Source: Plantago ovata
Taxonomy: Eukaryota > Streptophyta > Magnoliopsida > Lamiales > Plantaginaceae
Assembly (NCBI GenBank): GCA_028274465.1
Contig: CM051458.1
Coordinates: 84,092,085-84,156,084, forward strand
Length of the DNA: 64,000 bases
Direction: 5' to 3'
Part shown: piece after piece, positions 14,802 through 27,200 of the stretch
How positions within the stretch are numbered: position 1 is the first letter of the stretch
Layout: the number at the start of each line of letters is the position of its first letter
Position numbers and translations under genes: made by a program
The notes under the pieces: model-generated
Told to the model about the DNA's origin: nothing
Database searches by the model: none
The model's input: only the letters and a program-made list of their open reading frames with translations

Positions 14802-15658
14802 TTGAGTTCAAACTCGAGCTTGCTAGGATAGGGTCTTCTGGCCTTTGGGGTGCGTGTGAGGGTCCAAGTCGCTGGATTAGATTGAGTAGTCTTCGTCTGT
14901 CTCTTTTAAAGTTTGGTCTTCCACATTAACTCTGAACCGTCATGTTCATCTGTTAACTGTCCTATTGTTCTGTCTTCCGTCTTCCGAAACTGTCTTGTTG
15001 TTCATTCTGTTGAACTTCTACTAAGTTCACAAGCTTCCTATTGCTGCTTTGTTCATTTTCTTTAAGGCGATAATATTGTTTCTTCTAAATGCATGAGTAT
15101 TTGTTTAAAAGTATGTTTATTTACTATAATGTCATTAGTTGCATGTTTTAAGGTTTAAACGCTTATTTATGCATTTATTTTACTTATCGAAGTTCACATA
15201 TGTTCTTGCTTGGTTTTGTCATACTGTAATCTATTGTTTAACCAAAGTCGACATAAATCACTGGCAGACGGCCGACTGTTTAAGTGATTCGTGTTAACTG
15301 AGGTCAAATGACTGATCACTTTATGAGAGAACGCTTGCTTTTATTGCATGCTTAATGTTTAAGAATCTTTTATGCCGCATATGAATTTGCTACCTTTGCT
15401 TTATCTTTGCTTTTCAATTTATGTATGTCTTGCATGCTAGGTTAGACACACTCGAGGATTTACTTGTTGATTATTGCTATCATCCTATTGACCCTCTAGT
15501 TAGAATTTGACTTTAGTAATTTTGTTTACTTTTACGCGTCTCTTGCTCCTTCACGTTACATTGACTTAAGTTAGTGCCTTAGCTCACATATACGCATTAA
15601 GGTGGTCGCGCTCGAGAACGTTATTTTATGTTACTGATCTTAGACTAATTGCGATAGG
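14802..15658 (+). other. Gypsy element leader, noncoding
   Basis: The 5' untranslated leader between the primer-binding site and the gag ATG. It is T-rich with no conserved coding sequence. Leaders of this length are usual for Ty3/gypsy elements. Confidence 0.6.
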
Positions 15659-16768
15659 ATGGCTCCAACGAACAACGCTCGCGCTACCAGCAGCAGCAAT
15701 CACGCTGCCAATGATGCCATTGCACAAGACTCGATGCAGCAGATGATTGCAGCTCCAAATGCCTCCCGCCAAGTAGCAAGTGCGATCGCGCCTCCACTTA
15801 TGCCACATCAAGAAACTCTAACGTTGTCGGCAGCAGAGAAGTTCACTCGTTTTCACCCGGAAAGGTTTGAAGGATCACCCCATTCAAGGAAAGTTGAAGT
15901 TTGGATTGAGGGCATCGAGGATTTGTTCAGTATCTTGCACATCAACGATGCACAAATGGTGGACCTTGCAGTGTTTCAGCTCGATGGACCAGCACACCGT
16001 TGGTGGGTCACCGTTGATGCACGATGGAGGAGAGAAGGAAAATCTCGCACATGGGATAATTTTGTGAAGGAATTTGTGGACAAGTATGTTCCCCGCTCTG
16101 TCCGTAAGAGAAGAACGAATGAGTTCGAAAATTTGGTGCAAGGGAAGATGACGGTGCCCGAATATGATCTTAAATTCACGAGATTGTTGAAGTATGTGCC
16201 ACACTTCCAAATGGATGAAATGGAAAAGATGAGGTACTTTGTACGAGGGTTGAAGCCTAAGATCAAGTACAACCTGTTTGAAATCGAGATGTCAACTTAC
16301 GCAAGGGCCGTGGAAAGAGCTGCTGAAGTGGAGGACGGCTTAGGTGAGCTTGAGAGCTATGAACCCCATCGATCTGGAAAAAGGATTTCTGATCACACGA
16401 GTAGCAAGGATCGTCCGTCTCCGTCCAAGTATCCTCGCAATCAGCGGGAAAGTCGACCTCGTCAACTCGAAGATATTATTGGAGAGTCAACTAGCATAAA
16501 GTGTAATTTCTGTGGAGGAACAACTCACGAGGAAGGCAACTGCTGGAAGAAGAAGGGTTGGTGTTTGGCTTGTGGCAGCAGGGACGATAAGGTGAACGAA
16601 TGTCTGAGGCGTCGCTCTCTGTTTAAGGAAGGACGGCCTGGTGGCACGGTTTCGAAAAACCAAGGAGTTGGTGCAACAACCAAGGGGAAGGTCCACAATG
16701 GAGTTGGACATGAGGCTCTACCAGCAAATGTAGCAAAAGGTACGCACATTTGGACAAACTTCTTCTAA
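15659..16768 (+). CDS. Ty3/gypsy Gag protein, gag-only element
   Basis: A 369-codon open frame from ATG 15659. An Ala/Ser-rich N-terminus is followed by a retrotransposon gag domain (about residues 65-220; landmarks FHPERFEGSPHS, VFQLDGPAHRWW, WDNFVKEFVDKYVPRSVR, VPEYDLKFTRLLKYVPHF and MRYFVRGLKPKIKYNLF). It ends in two zinc knuckles: CNFCGGTTHEEGNC is canonical C-x2-C-x4-H-x4-C, while CLACGSRDDKVNEC has Asp in place of His. It packages element RNA in cytoplasmic particles. The frame is intact, but no protease, reverse transcriptase, RNase H or integrase follows before the polypurine tract. The element is thus non-autonomous, or has lost pol by deletion, and could only move with help from a related element. 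Confidence 0.93.
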   Translation: MAPTNNARATSSSNHAANDAIAQDSMQQMIAAPNASRQVASAIAPPLMPHQETLTLSAAEKFTRFHPERFEGSPHSRKVEVWIEGIEDLFSILHINDAQMVDLAVFQLDGPAHRWWVTVDARWRREGKSRTWDNFVKEFVDKYVPRSVRKRRTNEFENLVQGKMTVPEYDLKFTRLLKYVPHFQMDEMEKMRYFVRGLKPKIKYNLFEIEMSTYARAVERAAEVEDGLGELESYEPHRSGKRISDHTSSKDRPSPSKYPRNQRESRPRQLEDIIGESTSIKCNFCGGTTHEEGNCWKKKGWCLACGSRDDKVNECLRRRSLFKEGRPGGTVSKNQGVGATTKGKVHNGVGHEALPANVAKGTHIWTNFF

Positions 16769-17031
16769 GTCGTGATTGTTTATCGAACTGCACTTCTTTC
16801 GTTAGGTTAGACTCACTTGAAGATTAAGCTATCAACTTTTTATTGAGGGTTTACGGTTGAAGAAGTGGACTTTATTTCGCTAGGTTAGTCACGACCTTGT
16901 TAACTCTGTGTTGCAAAGTTTGACCTTTTATCCGGTGTTTGAAGTTTGAGGATCTTCAGTTTTCGTCCCCCGTTCGCTAGAATTTCGTTATTTAAGTTTC
17001 GTGGACGAAACTTCTTTTAAGGGTGGTGGAG
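16769..17031 (+). other. Gypsy 3' untranslated region and polypurine tract
   Basis: Short region after gag. It ends GTGGACGAAACTTCTTTTAA then the purine tract GGGTGGTGGAG (17021-17031). This arrangement is typical of the 3' end of chromovirus (Tekay/Del-like) elements and supports loss of the whole pol gene. Confidence 0.7.
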
Positions 17032-17930
17032 TGTAACAAACCGTATTTTTGTATTTTATTTTCTTTAATATTTAATTATTTATTTAATTAATTTTTTTTT
17101 CAAGTAATAATTAATTTTATTACTTCCGTTTAATCTCTACGACTTTAGCTACGAATTAGAAACCGTTTTCGTCTACGTCTTTGGGCTAAGTAAAATTCTG
17201 ATCACTAGCCTTTTCATTTGGCCCATTTTGTAGTAGCTAACCTTCTGTTGGCCCATTAGTTGTGGCCCAGTACAGCAAAGTCCATGGTCCTTTAACCTAA
17301 ACCTATCTTACTTGGGGCTTTCTATTATCAGGTCGACTCCGTAGCGACCTAAACTCAGATTTTCATTCAATAGTTGCCATGTGGCGCTTAATTTAATCTC
17401 ATCCATTCATTTCGGTTCAAAGTCATTTTTGGTACGATGGATTATAATTAATTTTCTTTAACATTAAAAATCACCACAAAAATACAAATTAACTATAATG
17501 CCCTTAATTTCAATTTATATGATTGCATATACACGTAAACCTTATTAAGTAATCTTAATCACAAACCAAAGTTAATTGATCACAATTAATTTATCCATTT
17601 TAATGATACATAAACTATCGAACACTTCTAAATAATATACTTCGTAGCTAAAAAAATAAGTCTCTGTTATTGTCCTCTACAAATGTTGATAGCTAGTGCA
17701 ATTAGATTATGGAAAACGAATATCCATTTAATTGTTGTTGAAATTAATTTGATATATATTGATTAATTTAAATTTTAGTTAAAGTAAATTTTTATTTTTA
17801 ATTTAATACTTATAAAATAGTAAGAACTTATTTAAATTATTTAAATGAATTTTTTGAAAGTAGAGGTATAACTGCACATTTATATATTTTTATCAAAATT
17901 TAATAATTATAATGAAATATATAATAAAGA
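17032..17930 (+). mobile_element. Gypsy 3' LTR (start clear, end not)
   Basis: Begins TGTAACAAACCG directly after the polypurine tract, as expected for a plant gypsy LTR. The downstream end cannot be fixed because the tail of the 5' LTR (CGTTACA) is not found again. The 1.2-kb interval to the helicase ATG therefore holds LTR sequence and then the gene's own CT-rich 5' UTR (about 17932-18232). Confidence 0.6.
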
Positions 17931-18232
17931 CCTAAGTCGGTAGAAATCCGACCTGTGAGAATAGAAAACCAATCTTACTTCCATTATTTTCTCTTCTTTC
18001 TTTTCTTCCCCTCCAAAACCGCAGCCCCCGTTCGAGCTCTGCCCTGCTCTGTTTCAGTCCGCCCAGTCTGTTCGGTTCCGTTCCCGCTCTGGCCGCGTCG
18101 ATCTGTTTCCGCTCCACTCCGATTCTCTCGTCTCGGTACAACCGCAGACTCTCTGTACCTCTTCTATTCTATTCTAGTGCTAAATAAATCTGCATTCTGC
18201 AGCTTAATTAATTATCAGTAAGTTATACTATC

Positions 18233-21200
18233 ATGGTGAAGGATTCTTCGTCAGAGGGAAAATTGTCCAAGAGAAGCTTTAAGAATCAGGAAATCGATCC
18301 ATTGGATTCACTCCCGTGGCGTTCATCCCTTCCGGAGGAAAATTCTTTTCCTCTTTTTATTGGCTCCAACGACCTTGAAGGAGGTTCGTTGCTGCTTTTT
18401 GTTCCATTCGTTTGTTTGTATTCCTTTTTTGTTACCCTCCTCCCAAGTTTGGCGTATTATTATTTTCTAGGTTATACTTCCTCCATCCCCGTCCGAAGCT
18501 TCTATTTGTTTTTTTACAGACCTTTAATTAATTCTAATTCATATTAAAAAATTAAATTTTGAATATTTATCATATTATAAAAATACTACAGTACATTATA
18601 AAATTTCTACTTTTATAATATAAATTTGAAAATTATTTTTTCAGTATTAAAAAAATTATGATTAATTTGAGTTTAAAATTCTGCAAAACGTCAACAAAAA
18701 CAAAATAAATGGGTTGGGATTGGGAAGCTTAGCATGGGGCAGTTTTTTTTTTTTTTTTTTTAAATTTGTGGTTTTGTTCATCTTTTTTTTTTTTTGTTTT
18801 CGTGCTGTTTCATTCACTCTGGATAACAAGTTTTCTGGGAAATGTAAATGCTCAAAGTCATTAATTGTTTAAGATGCTGATCCACTGATACAAGTGATGT
18901 TGGACTTATGCTTTCTGTTTTATTTTTTCCTTTACTTTGAGAATTGATCTTTGCTTGCTTAATAATACACTAGCTCAAGCTTCTTGATGTTTTGTTAACA
19001 AATGCAGGATTTCTTACCCTCGAGGAGATTGATGAATCAGAGTATGGGTTAGATATTGAAGATATTGACTTGGGGAATGAGAGGCGGCAAAAGTTGAAAA
19101 GAAAATCAATGTCCAAGGAACACTCAATAAGCAATGGTAATGATGAAGAGGAGGGACCTGTACTTGCAACCCAAACTGGAATTGGCAGTAAGCTCCAAGT
19201 AATAAAAGATAAGGATGCCAAAAACAAAGTGAAAAAACAAAAAAAAGAAAAGAAAAGCAAACCAAACAAGAAAACTGATTTTGAGAAGAACGGCAGGATA
19301 AATATAATACAGGGCAATGCAAACTCAGATGGTATGTATCTATTTGATTTGGTTTAGATTTACTTATATGATCCTTATAAAAAAAGCAAGACTGTTTGTA
19401 GTGTGCCATTTTGTTCAGATTTTCTCGTATGACTGCCATCAACTTTTATCTGTTTGGAAAATTTCACATGATCGCTAGGTTAATGTTTTAGACAACTTCT
19501 TTTAACTTTTGGGACTTCAATTCCTTGATCTTTTAAGTATTGGCATTAGATGTCTATGGTTCTAGCTCGTGCTCATTTCCAGTTTCTTAGATACAAAATT
19601 TTACTTTCCTGAAAGGTTAATATGTACGGATATTCATTCTGCGACATTGTCATTTGTCGAAAACTGAGATGTTTATCTTCTTGATACAAGTGCGGAAATT
19701 GTGCTTGTTAACTTCATTATATTTTGGTCCATATTCTACAATTACATGTTTAGGTGCTATACTGCTATTTCTCGTGCACTTCACAATTACGCAGAGAACT
19801 ATCTACTATGACCCCATGACTGTTTTTTGCTTTATTGCACTATTGTCCCTTAGTAGTTTTTTCCTAATGTTAGACTAAAAATACTGCAAATCCCGAAGCT
19901 TTAGATATAAATCTGTAGAAAACTAGAAAATATAGGGAGGAGGTGTTAAGGACTGCATTGTGTCGTTCTTATTCACTCTTCTCAACGGTACAGAAGTATA
20001 TATAGGCAAGTGCTAGGCACTTTAGTCAATAGTAAATCACACAAGGATATCTACTAATTAATGCATATACTATTCATTAGCATGTGCATTGTGCTAATTC
20101 AGACTTCATGGCTTTCATGCTATTCATATATTGTGTTTCCCCATACCCCTGTGAGTTGTGATATACTGATATTCTCTTGTTTGATACTGATGTGCTGTTT
20201 TTTTCACAATCTAAAGCATCCATCGTAGACTGTATTGAATGTCCCGGCCCTCAAGGTTATCTTTAATCAATTCGAATGCATAAAGCATAGTGTACTAATG
20301 TAGACAAATTTATCTTGCCAGTATCTTGTGGGAATAATTTTTTTTGGGGGTTTCACTTTGCCATGACAATTTTTTCTCAGGCATCAATGGCGAGGATAAT
20401 GATACTGTTATCAGTGAAGAGAATCCAGTTGACGAAGAAGAATATTGTGCATGGAACGAACTGAGACTGCACCCTATTATTATGAAATCGATATACAGGC
20501 TAAAATTCAAAGAGCCTACACCAATACAGAAAATTTGTATTCCAGCTGCTGCTCATCAAGGCAAGGTGGATCTCACATCAATGCTTGTTTCCATTTGGTA
20601 TTGGCAAGAAACAGCATATATCTCAAATTGGTCAGTTCTTTGACAGGATATTATAGGTGCTGCGGAAACAGGATCTGGAAAAACCCTTGCATTTGGTTTG
20701 CCAATAATGCAGCGTCTTCTGGACGAACGAGAAAAAGTGGAGAGGCTAATGGCTAATAAAGGAGAGGTTTGTGAGAACATTTCTCCTCGAAGTGTTTTGC
20801 GTGCCCTCATAGTTACCCCTACGAGAGAGCTTGCACGTCAGGTAATTGACCATGGAAGATCTCTAGCTCCTGTTGTAGTATTTATGTATGCTAACTCCCC
20901 CTCCTCCTGCTGGTGTATAGTTTTACTTCATTAACATTTGATTTTAAAGTGCTTGCGTGTCATGATGTCATGAGTAATGCAATCTTCTTCACTCCATTTT
21001 TGTTTCTATTCTTGTAGTGAATTTATCAACATTTTGATTGTTTATTTAAGGTCACGGATCATATCACGGAAGTTGCCAGAGGCACCGGTATCAGGGTTGT
21101 TACGATTATTGGTGGGATGTCCTCAGAGAAGCAGGAAAGACTTTTGAAGACAAGGCCTGAAATTGTCGTCGGGACACCTGGGAGGCTATATGAACTAATG

Positions 21201-24200
21201 TCGGGTGGAGAAACTCACCTTGTGGAGGTTAGACTAAATTATGATTATGTTGTACTAAGAGCATTTATTTGATTCTTAGGCCATTTTCAGCAGTTCATGC
21301 TCAATTTGAGCCTCAAATGCGCCACACGCATTCCACTCATTTTCCTCCCCAACACTCCAAGTCTCCAACAGTTGCTCCTCTTCATCCCCTCATTTTCTTT
21401 TTCTTTTCTCATTTCTTTTTAAACATCTTTATTCATTTCATTTTCAAATATTATATTTACTTGCAATGACATTATATCAATTTAAAAATAACAATACGTG
21501 GTAATAAATATTTTAATAAATCTAAAAAATTAGAGATATTACAATAGAAGCTAAAAGAATTAAAAACACACTTGTGATAATTAAAACAAAGTACGATAGA
21601 TCGTAAAAAGAATTTGAAAAACACTTGTGAAAATTAACATATTACATTCAAATTGTCACCCACCCCTACTAATATTTGAACTTCTTGGACACTTCGTTGT
21701 AGACGGCTAAGAAGCATCAAACAAATAAAATGAAATTGAAACATGCTAGTACTAGTACCGTAACAAATACAATGAGAGGAAGAATGAAACAAATATAAAA
21801 TGAAACTGCCTCAAGAATGGAATTCGAATTCATAAAATGAAATTGAAACATGGTATTACTAGTAAGTGCTGAAACAAATAAAAAACGTCATGAAATATAA
21901 GTAATTGTATAGTACTAGTACAAATCCACATGTGAAACAAATAACTAGAGTAATACTAAATAGGCATTAAATAAAAACAACAGAAAAAAGAAGAAAAAAA
22001 CTAAAATAAAAAATATTTAAACTCTACCACTCTGGGCTCTCTATTTTCCTGAAGAACTTGATTCTGGAACTACCAGTAATGTTTTATTTCTCAGGCATAG
22101 TGTCAGTACGAACTATCGTGAATGAATATAATCCAGCCTAGTCCAGGATGTGTATTTTTAAAAAAGAAAGAGAAAAGCCTCCATGTTTGCAATCTGAAGA
22201 AAATCCTCTATTTGCTGACCTTGTTTCACCTGTAAATAGCCCTCTGTTGACTTGTGAAATGTACATGATTGTGTATTTCCCTTTCATTCGTATATGATCT
22301 TCTCTAGGCTCAAGCTTATTCTGAAGTTAGGACCCTTTGTCTTACATGGTTAGGCTAAGAAATTTAATTGATCTATGGTTATTTTTGTAGTCCATACCGA
22401 TTCTCGAGTCATGCTGTAGGCATCAGATCAGCATAGTTACATGTAGGGTTAAAATGAGAGTTTTTGTGCCTAATTTCAGTAATATATGCCTCTTTAACAT
22501 AGCTATCTTTTTGTGCAGCTTCGCTTCTTATCATTTTTTGTGCTGGACGAAGCTGATCGCATGATCGAGCATCGTCATTTCTCTGAATTACAATCCATAA
22601 TTGATATGCTTCCAAAAGAATCATCCAAAAGTCAACTGAAAAACACAGAAAACTGTGTTACGTCGGTGAGCCGTCAGCTAAAGAAAAGGCAAACCTTACT
22701 CTTTTCTGCCACTCTTTCTCTATCTGCTGAGTTTCGAAGGAATTCAAAGCATAGAACAGTGATTTCCGACAAGGATGGTTTCAGTTCAATAGAAACCCTT
22801 TCCAAGAGAGCAGGAGTGAGGGAAAATAAAGAAATTGTGGATCTTACAAATAGCATGATTTTGCCTGGGAGGCTTGTGCAATCCGTAATTTGGTATGTAG
22901 GGTTGCCCCGTTCCTGATAATCACTTTCATTACTTAAAACCTTAAACTCTTCTGCTATGTTAAAACAAAGATAATGTATGGCTGTTTTCTCGCAGCTTGT
23001 ATTTTGTTTTATCTATCATTGCACTATTTATCCCCAAGTATTAAAAAAGAATAAACTAAAGAGAATAATCTCACACATTGCTGTTTGCAGGTGCCAGAAA
23101 GAAGAAAAGGATGCTTATTTATGTTACATTTTGAGCATTCATGGGCAAGGCCGTACAATTGTCTTCTGTACTTCAATTGCGGCCTTACGTCACATTTCTT
23201 CCTTCTTGTGTATCCTCAACATGAACATTTGGACCCTTCATCGGGAGATGGGGGAACGTGAACGCCTAAAGGTTTGTCTGCCCTCAAGTTCTTGCTTCAT
23301 CGTTTAGTTTATTCTTCCTGGAATGCACACACTTAAATTAAGGGTCCTTCCTATGCATCCAACATCACAATTTTGACTGTGAATATCAAATTATTTTCTG
23401 CCGAAGTTGTCCTGTTGCAGGCCTAGATTCTTCATTCAATTATAATACTTTCTTATGCAGTTCTTCAGTTGAAATCACTCCTTTCTTGGATTAGTGTATG
23501 TTGTTCAAGGAGCATACATGAAAAATACGAATGTTGTTAAATACCCTATACCTGATGAGTTTAAGTATAATTGAAGAAGTAATTTTGCAAGTTCGTTCTG
23601 AAAAAAAACCTGATTGGCTGGTTTCTAAGAGTGTCACTGCAAACAGTAGTATTATATTATGCAGGATAAATTCGTCTATGATCTTGGGGTTTAGTTGGGA
23701 GGCTCTAATCTTCTACGAACCATTCAATTATCTTTTCCTTGAGAAGCAAACAAACAAATTAGTGAACCATAGCAGCATTTATGTCGTTCCAGAAACTATG
23801 GTGTATATCTCTCCTCTTTTGGGATGGACCATTTTAATAAAAAGTTTTAAGAGTCCTCTATCCTAACAGAGGAAAGTGACCTCGAGATACTTGTTTATTC
23901 CTCTGTTTCTATAATGAGATCTGTGTTGGTATACTTGTGTGGGGATATTTTTTTCATTTTATAGGATATACAGTACAGTGCTCTGTTCTTAGAAGTTACA
24001 TCAGTTTGATTTGACAGAACCAAAATCCGACGTCACTTGCCCAGGGAAGAAAAAGGTGGGGGGGGGGGGGGTCAAATTACTATGCCACCTAATATAAGAG
24101 TCTGTAGCTCAATGCATTGCTGTATTGTTTTTAAATTAATTTGATGATGCGACCTTTTTGTTTTTCTTTTAATTTTTTATTTCTAATAAAAACTTGTGTG

Positions 24201-27200
24201 ATGTGCAAACTGCAGTCACTTGACCGCTTTCGTGCAAGTGAAGATGGAATACTTGTTGCCACCGATTGTGTAGCTCGAGGGCTCGACATTTTTAGTGTTC
24301 GAACTGTTGTGCATTACCAACTTCCCCATACACGTGATGTAAGTTCTCTTTAGGGCTCCAAAACTGCTCAAATTACCTGTAGGTCTATGTTCATAGATCT
24401 ATGTCTCTAAACAAATTTTGTATATATCTGTAGGTCTATGTTCATAGATGTGGAAGAACTGCTAGGTCCTCTACTGATGGTTGCAGTATTGCTCTAATCT
24501 CACCAAATGATGCATCAACCTTCGCAGACATAAACAAATCATTTGCACAGGTAATTGTGGCCTTAGATCAATTTTTAAGAAGAAAACAGTGTTGGTAATT
24601 CAAGTAAAATATGACTGAAATATCCACAGAGTGCTGCAAAACAAGAACAAGCTCCTGGTTAAGTAACATAATTATGACGTATTGGGATCTAGTTCTAATC
24701 CTTTATAATTTTCGCATCTTCTGCAATCAAGATCCAAATCATTGTCCACAAGGTTTATGTTCATAAAGTTCAGCATCATTCTCTCCCACATCTTCACTTT
24801 TAATAAAATCTCAGCTTCACATACTGAAGCAAAATTTAGGCTATGTTGGCAAGAACCGGTGCTATGCTCACTGTTTGAAACCTGAGCGCAGAAGGTGCAC
24901 CATGTGTGCTATTAATAAAGATAGAACAGTCCTGCAATATTTTATGCTTTAGACACTGGAGCTGTGAGAGGCTGGCCACAGTTATCTTGTACTATGGCAA
25001 CGTAGAACGTTTTTCGTACTCCTGTATTTTAGATTTTCTTTTCTTTCTGAAATTAAATTTGCATGAGGTTGTTATCAGGTGCACGGTCTATATTATTCCA
25101 AGTAAATTTCCCATTTTAACTTCTTTTAGTTTGATATCATAGTTGTTATTTTTATTTTGAATCTGGCCAGGATGGTATCCAGCGATTTCCCATTGAAAGT
25201 TCATACATGCCAGAGATTATGAAGCGGTCATCGCTTGCCCATCAAATAGACAAAATTGCGTTGAAGGACTCCAAGGTATTTGAGATTGTGAATTATCTGA
25301 TATAAATTATTTGGAAAAACCATTTTCAGCATTGGGCAGTGGGCAGTGAAGTTGCACATAATTGAATAGGGTGTAACTTACAGTTGGATTTCTGAATATG
25401 GCTAGCAATTACACTTTTTGGCTTTCCGGACTGGCTTTTGCTGAATCAACTAGTATCTTTTTTCATTATCATTGCTGTGGTACTTGAATTACCATTGTCA
25501 TTTGTAGAAAGTAAAAGTCTATAATTGTTCTCTGGTTCTTTACATACAATGAATTTCAAATGCTCGTAGCCAGCTGCTATGTTTTTTCAAATTCTATGAT
25601 GATGTTATATTTAACACTATACACTCTAATTCTTGATTACTTCATTGCCGTATCCTCTTCCTTCAGGACAAAGCTGAGAATTATTTCAAATGCTCGTAGC
25701 CTGCTGCTATGTTTTTCAAATTCTATGATGATGTTATATTTAACACTATGCACTCTAATTCTTGATTACTTCATTGCCCTATCCTCTTCCTCCAGGACAA
25801 AGCTGAGAAAACTTGGTGGAAGCGGAATGCTAAATCTGTTGAGTTGGATTTGGAGGATGATGATAGTGACGAAGAAACAGTAAAGAAGCACAGGCAAAGG
25901 AAAGTCAAAATCAGTAATTTGGATAAGTTGCAGCAGGTTTGTGCTTATTTAGGACATTAGTGTGTTTTGATTAACAACTGTGTGTATAAATCTCTTGAAA
26001 GGTAGCTTAAATAAATCTGCAAACAACTATTGTGGAAATGAAAAATCTAATTCGATTTGTGTGGTTGAACTGCAGGAACTCAGTGCTTTGCTGTCAAGAC
26101 CATTACAACCGAAAACACTTTCAAAGCGTTTCTTAGCTGGAGTAAGCATATATACATCTTTTAGACCACAAAACACCCTTACAAAGTATCCAAGTTCGAC
26201 TTTTGCTTTGCTCAGTGCTAAACTCATCAATTATATGAATTCATTATATCCACTATGAACTGGTGGTATGGGTAATCCATCTCAGAATTTTTTCATTAAA
26301 TCAAGCTAATAAAAACTAGGCGGGAAGAGAAGACTGTACAGTTCTCAGCTTCAAATTATATATACATAGTACTACCTTTCTTGTGATGCAGAATTTGTGG
26401 AATGTGAATGTCATTTGTTATTCATATAAAGAATATAGTATGTTCACTTTAAGAAAACTTTAATTACTTCAATTTATTGTCGGAAATCTGTTGTAAGGCA
26501 ATACCCTGCCAATTCTTACTTGAACATTTGAGGTATCAGTGTCTATCGCGGTCAAGTGTGTTTATCATACTTCACCTACAGGAAAATTTACGGTAAACTG
26601 GATTTTCATCAATTCAATTGTGTGTGTTTTCCCCCATCTAAAAAGCTTTCTGTTCAACTCCTAATATTGTTTGCACGTGTCATTTGGATTTTATCAAATT
26701 ACACCCCCTGTGCTCGCTTTGTTGGTTTAACACATCTACTTAGCTGAAAATAAAAGAAAGAACAAAAGAACTGATTCATAGTATTTCCAGGCTGGTGTGT
26801 CACCTCTTCTTCAGAGACAATTTGGAGAGCTAACAAAGCAAAAGCTTGGGAATGATTGTGAAGTAGAACATAATAAAAGGCGTAAGGTGGTGGTAATAGG
26901 TCAGGACGTTATGGAACCACTGGAGGCCTTAAAGAAAGCAGGCGATTCGGTAAAACTTATTTTCATTCATTCTTAGTCTTAATTTGTCAATGCATCTTAA
27001 TATTGTTGTTGTTTAACTTGTTTCACAAACCCCCTATGGGAGATTATACATTGCTTTCCCATTTGGCAATAGCCTCTTAATTTTGGGGGTTTTTATGCTG
27101 ACACCCCCCTCTTAGACGCCCACTTTGTGTATTAATTCTTGTTAGTCTATCAATTTACATGTGAACCCATTTAAGCAATTTTGAGTTGACCAACTTAAAA

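Noticed and set aside
24057-24070. G-run as a functional G-quadruplex
   Set aside because: A single uninterrupted poly-G in an intron; more likely a slippage-prone homopolymer.
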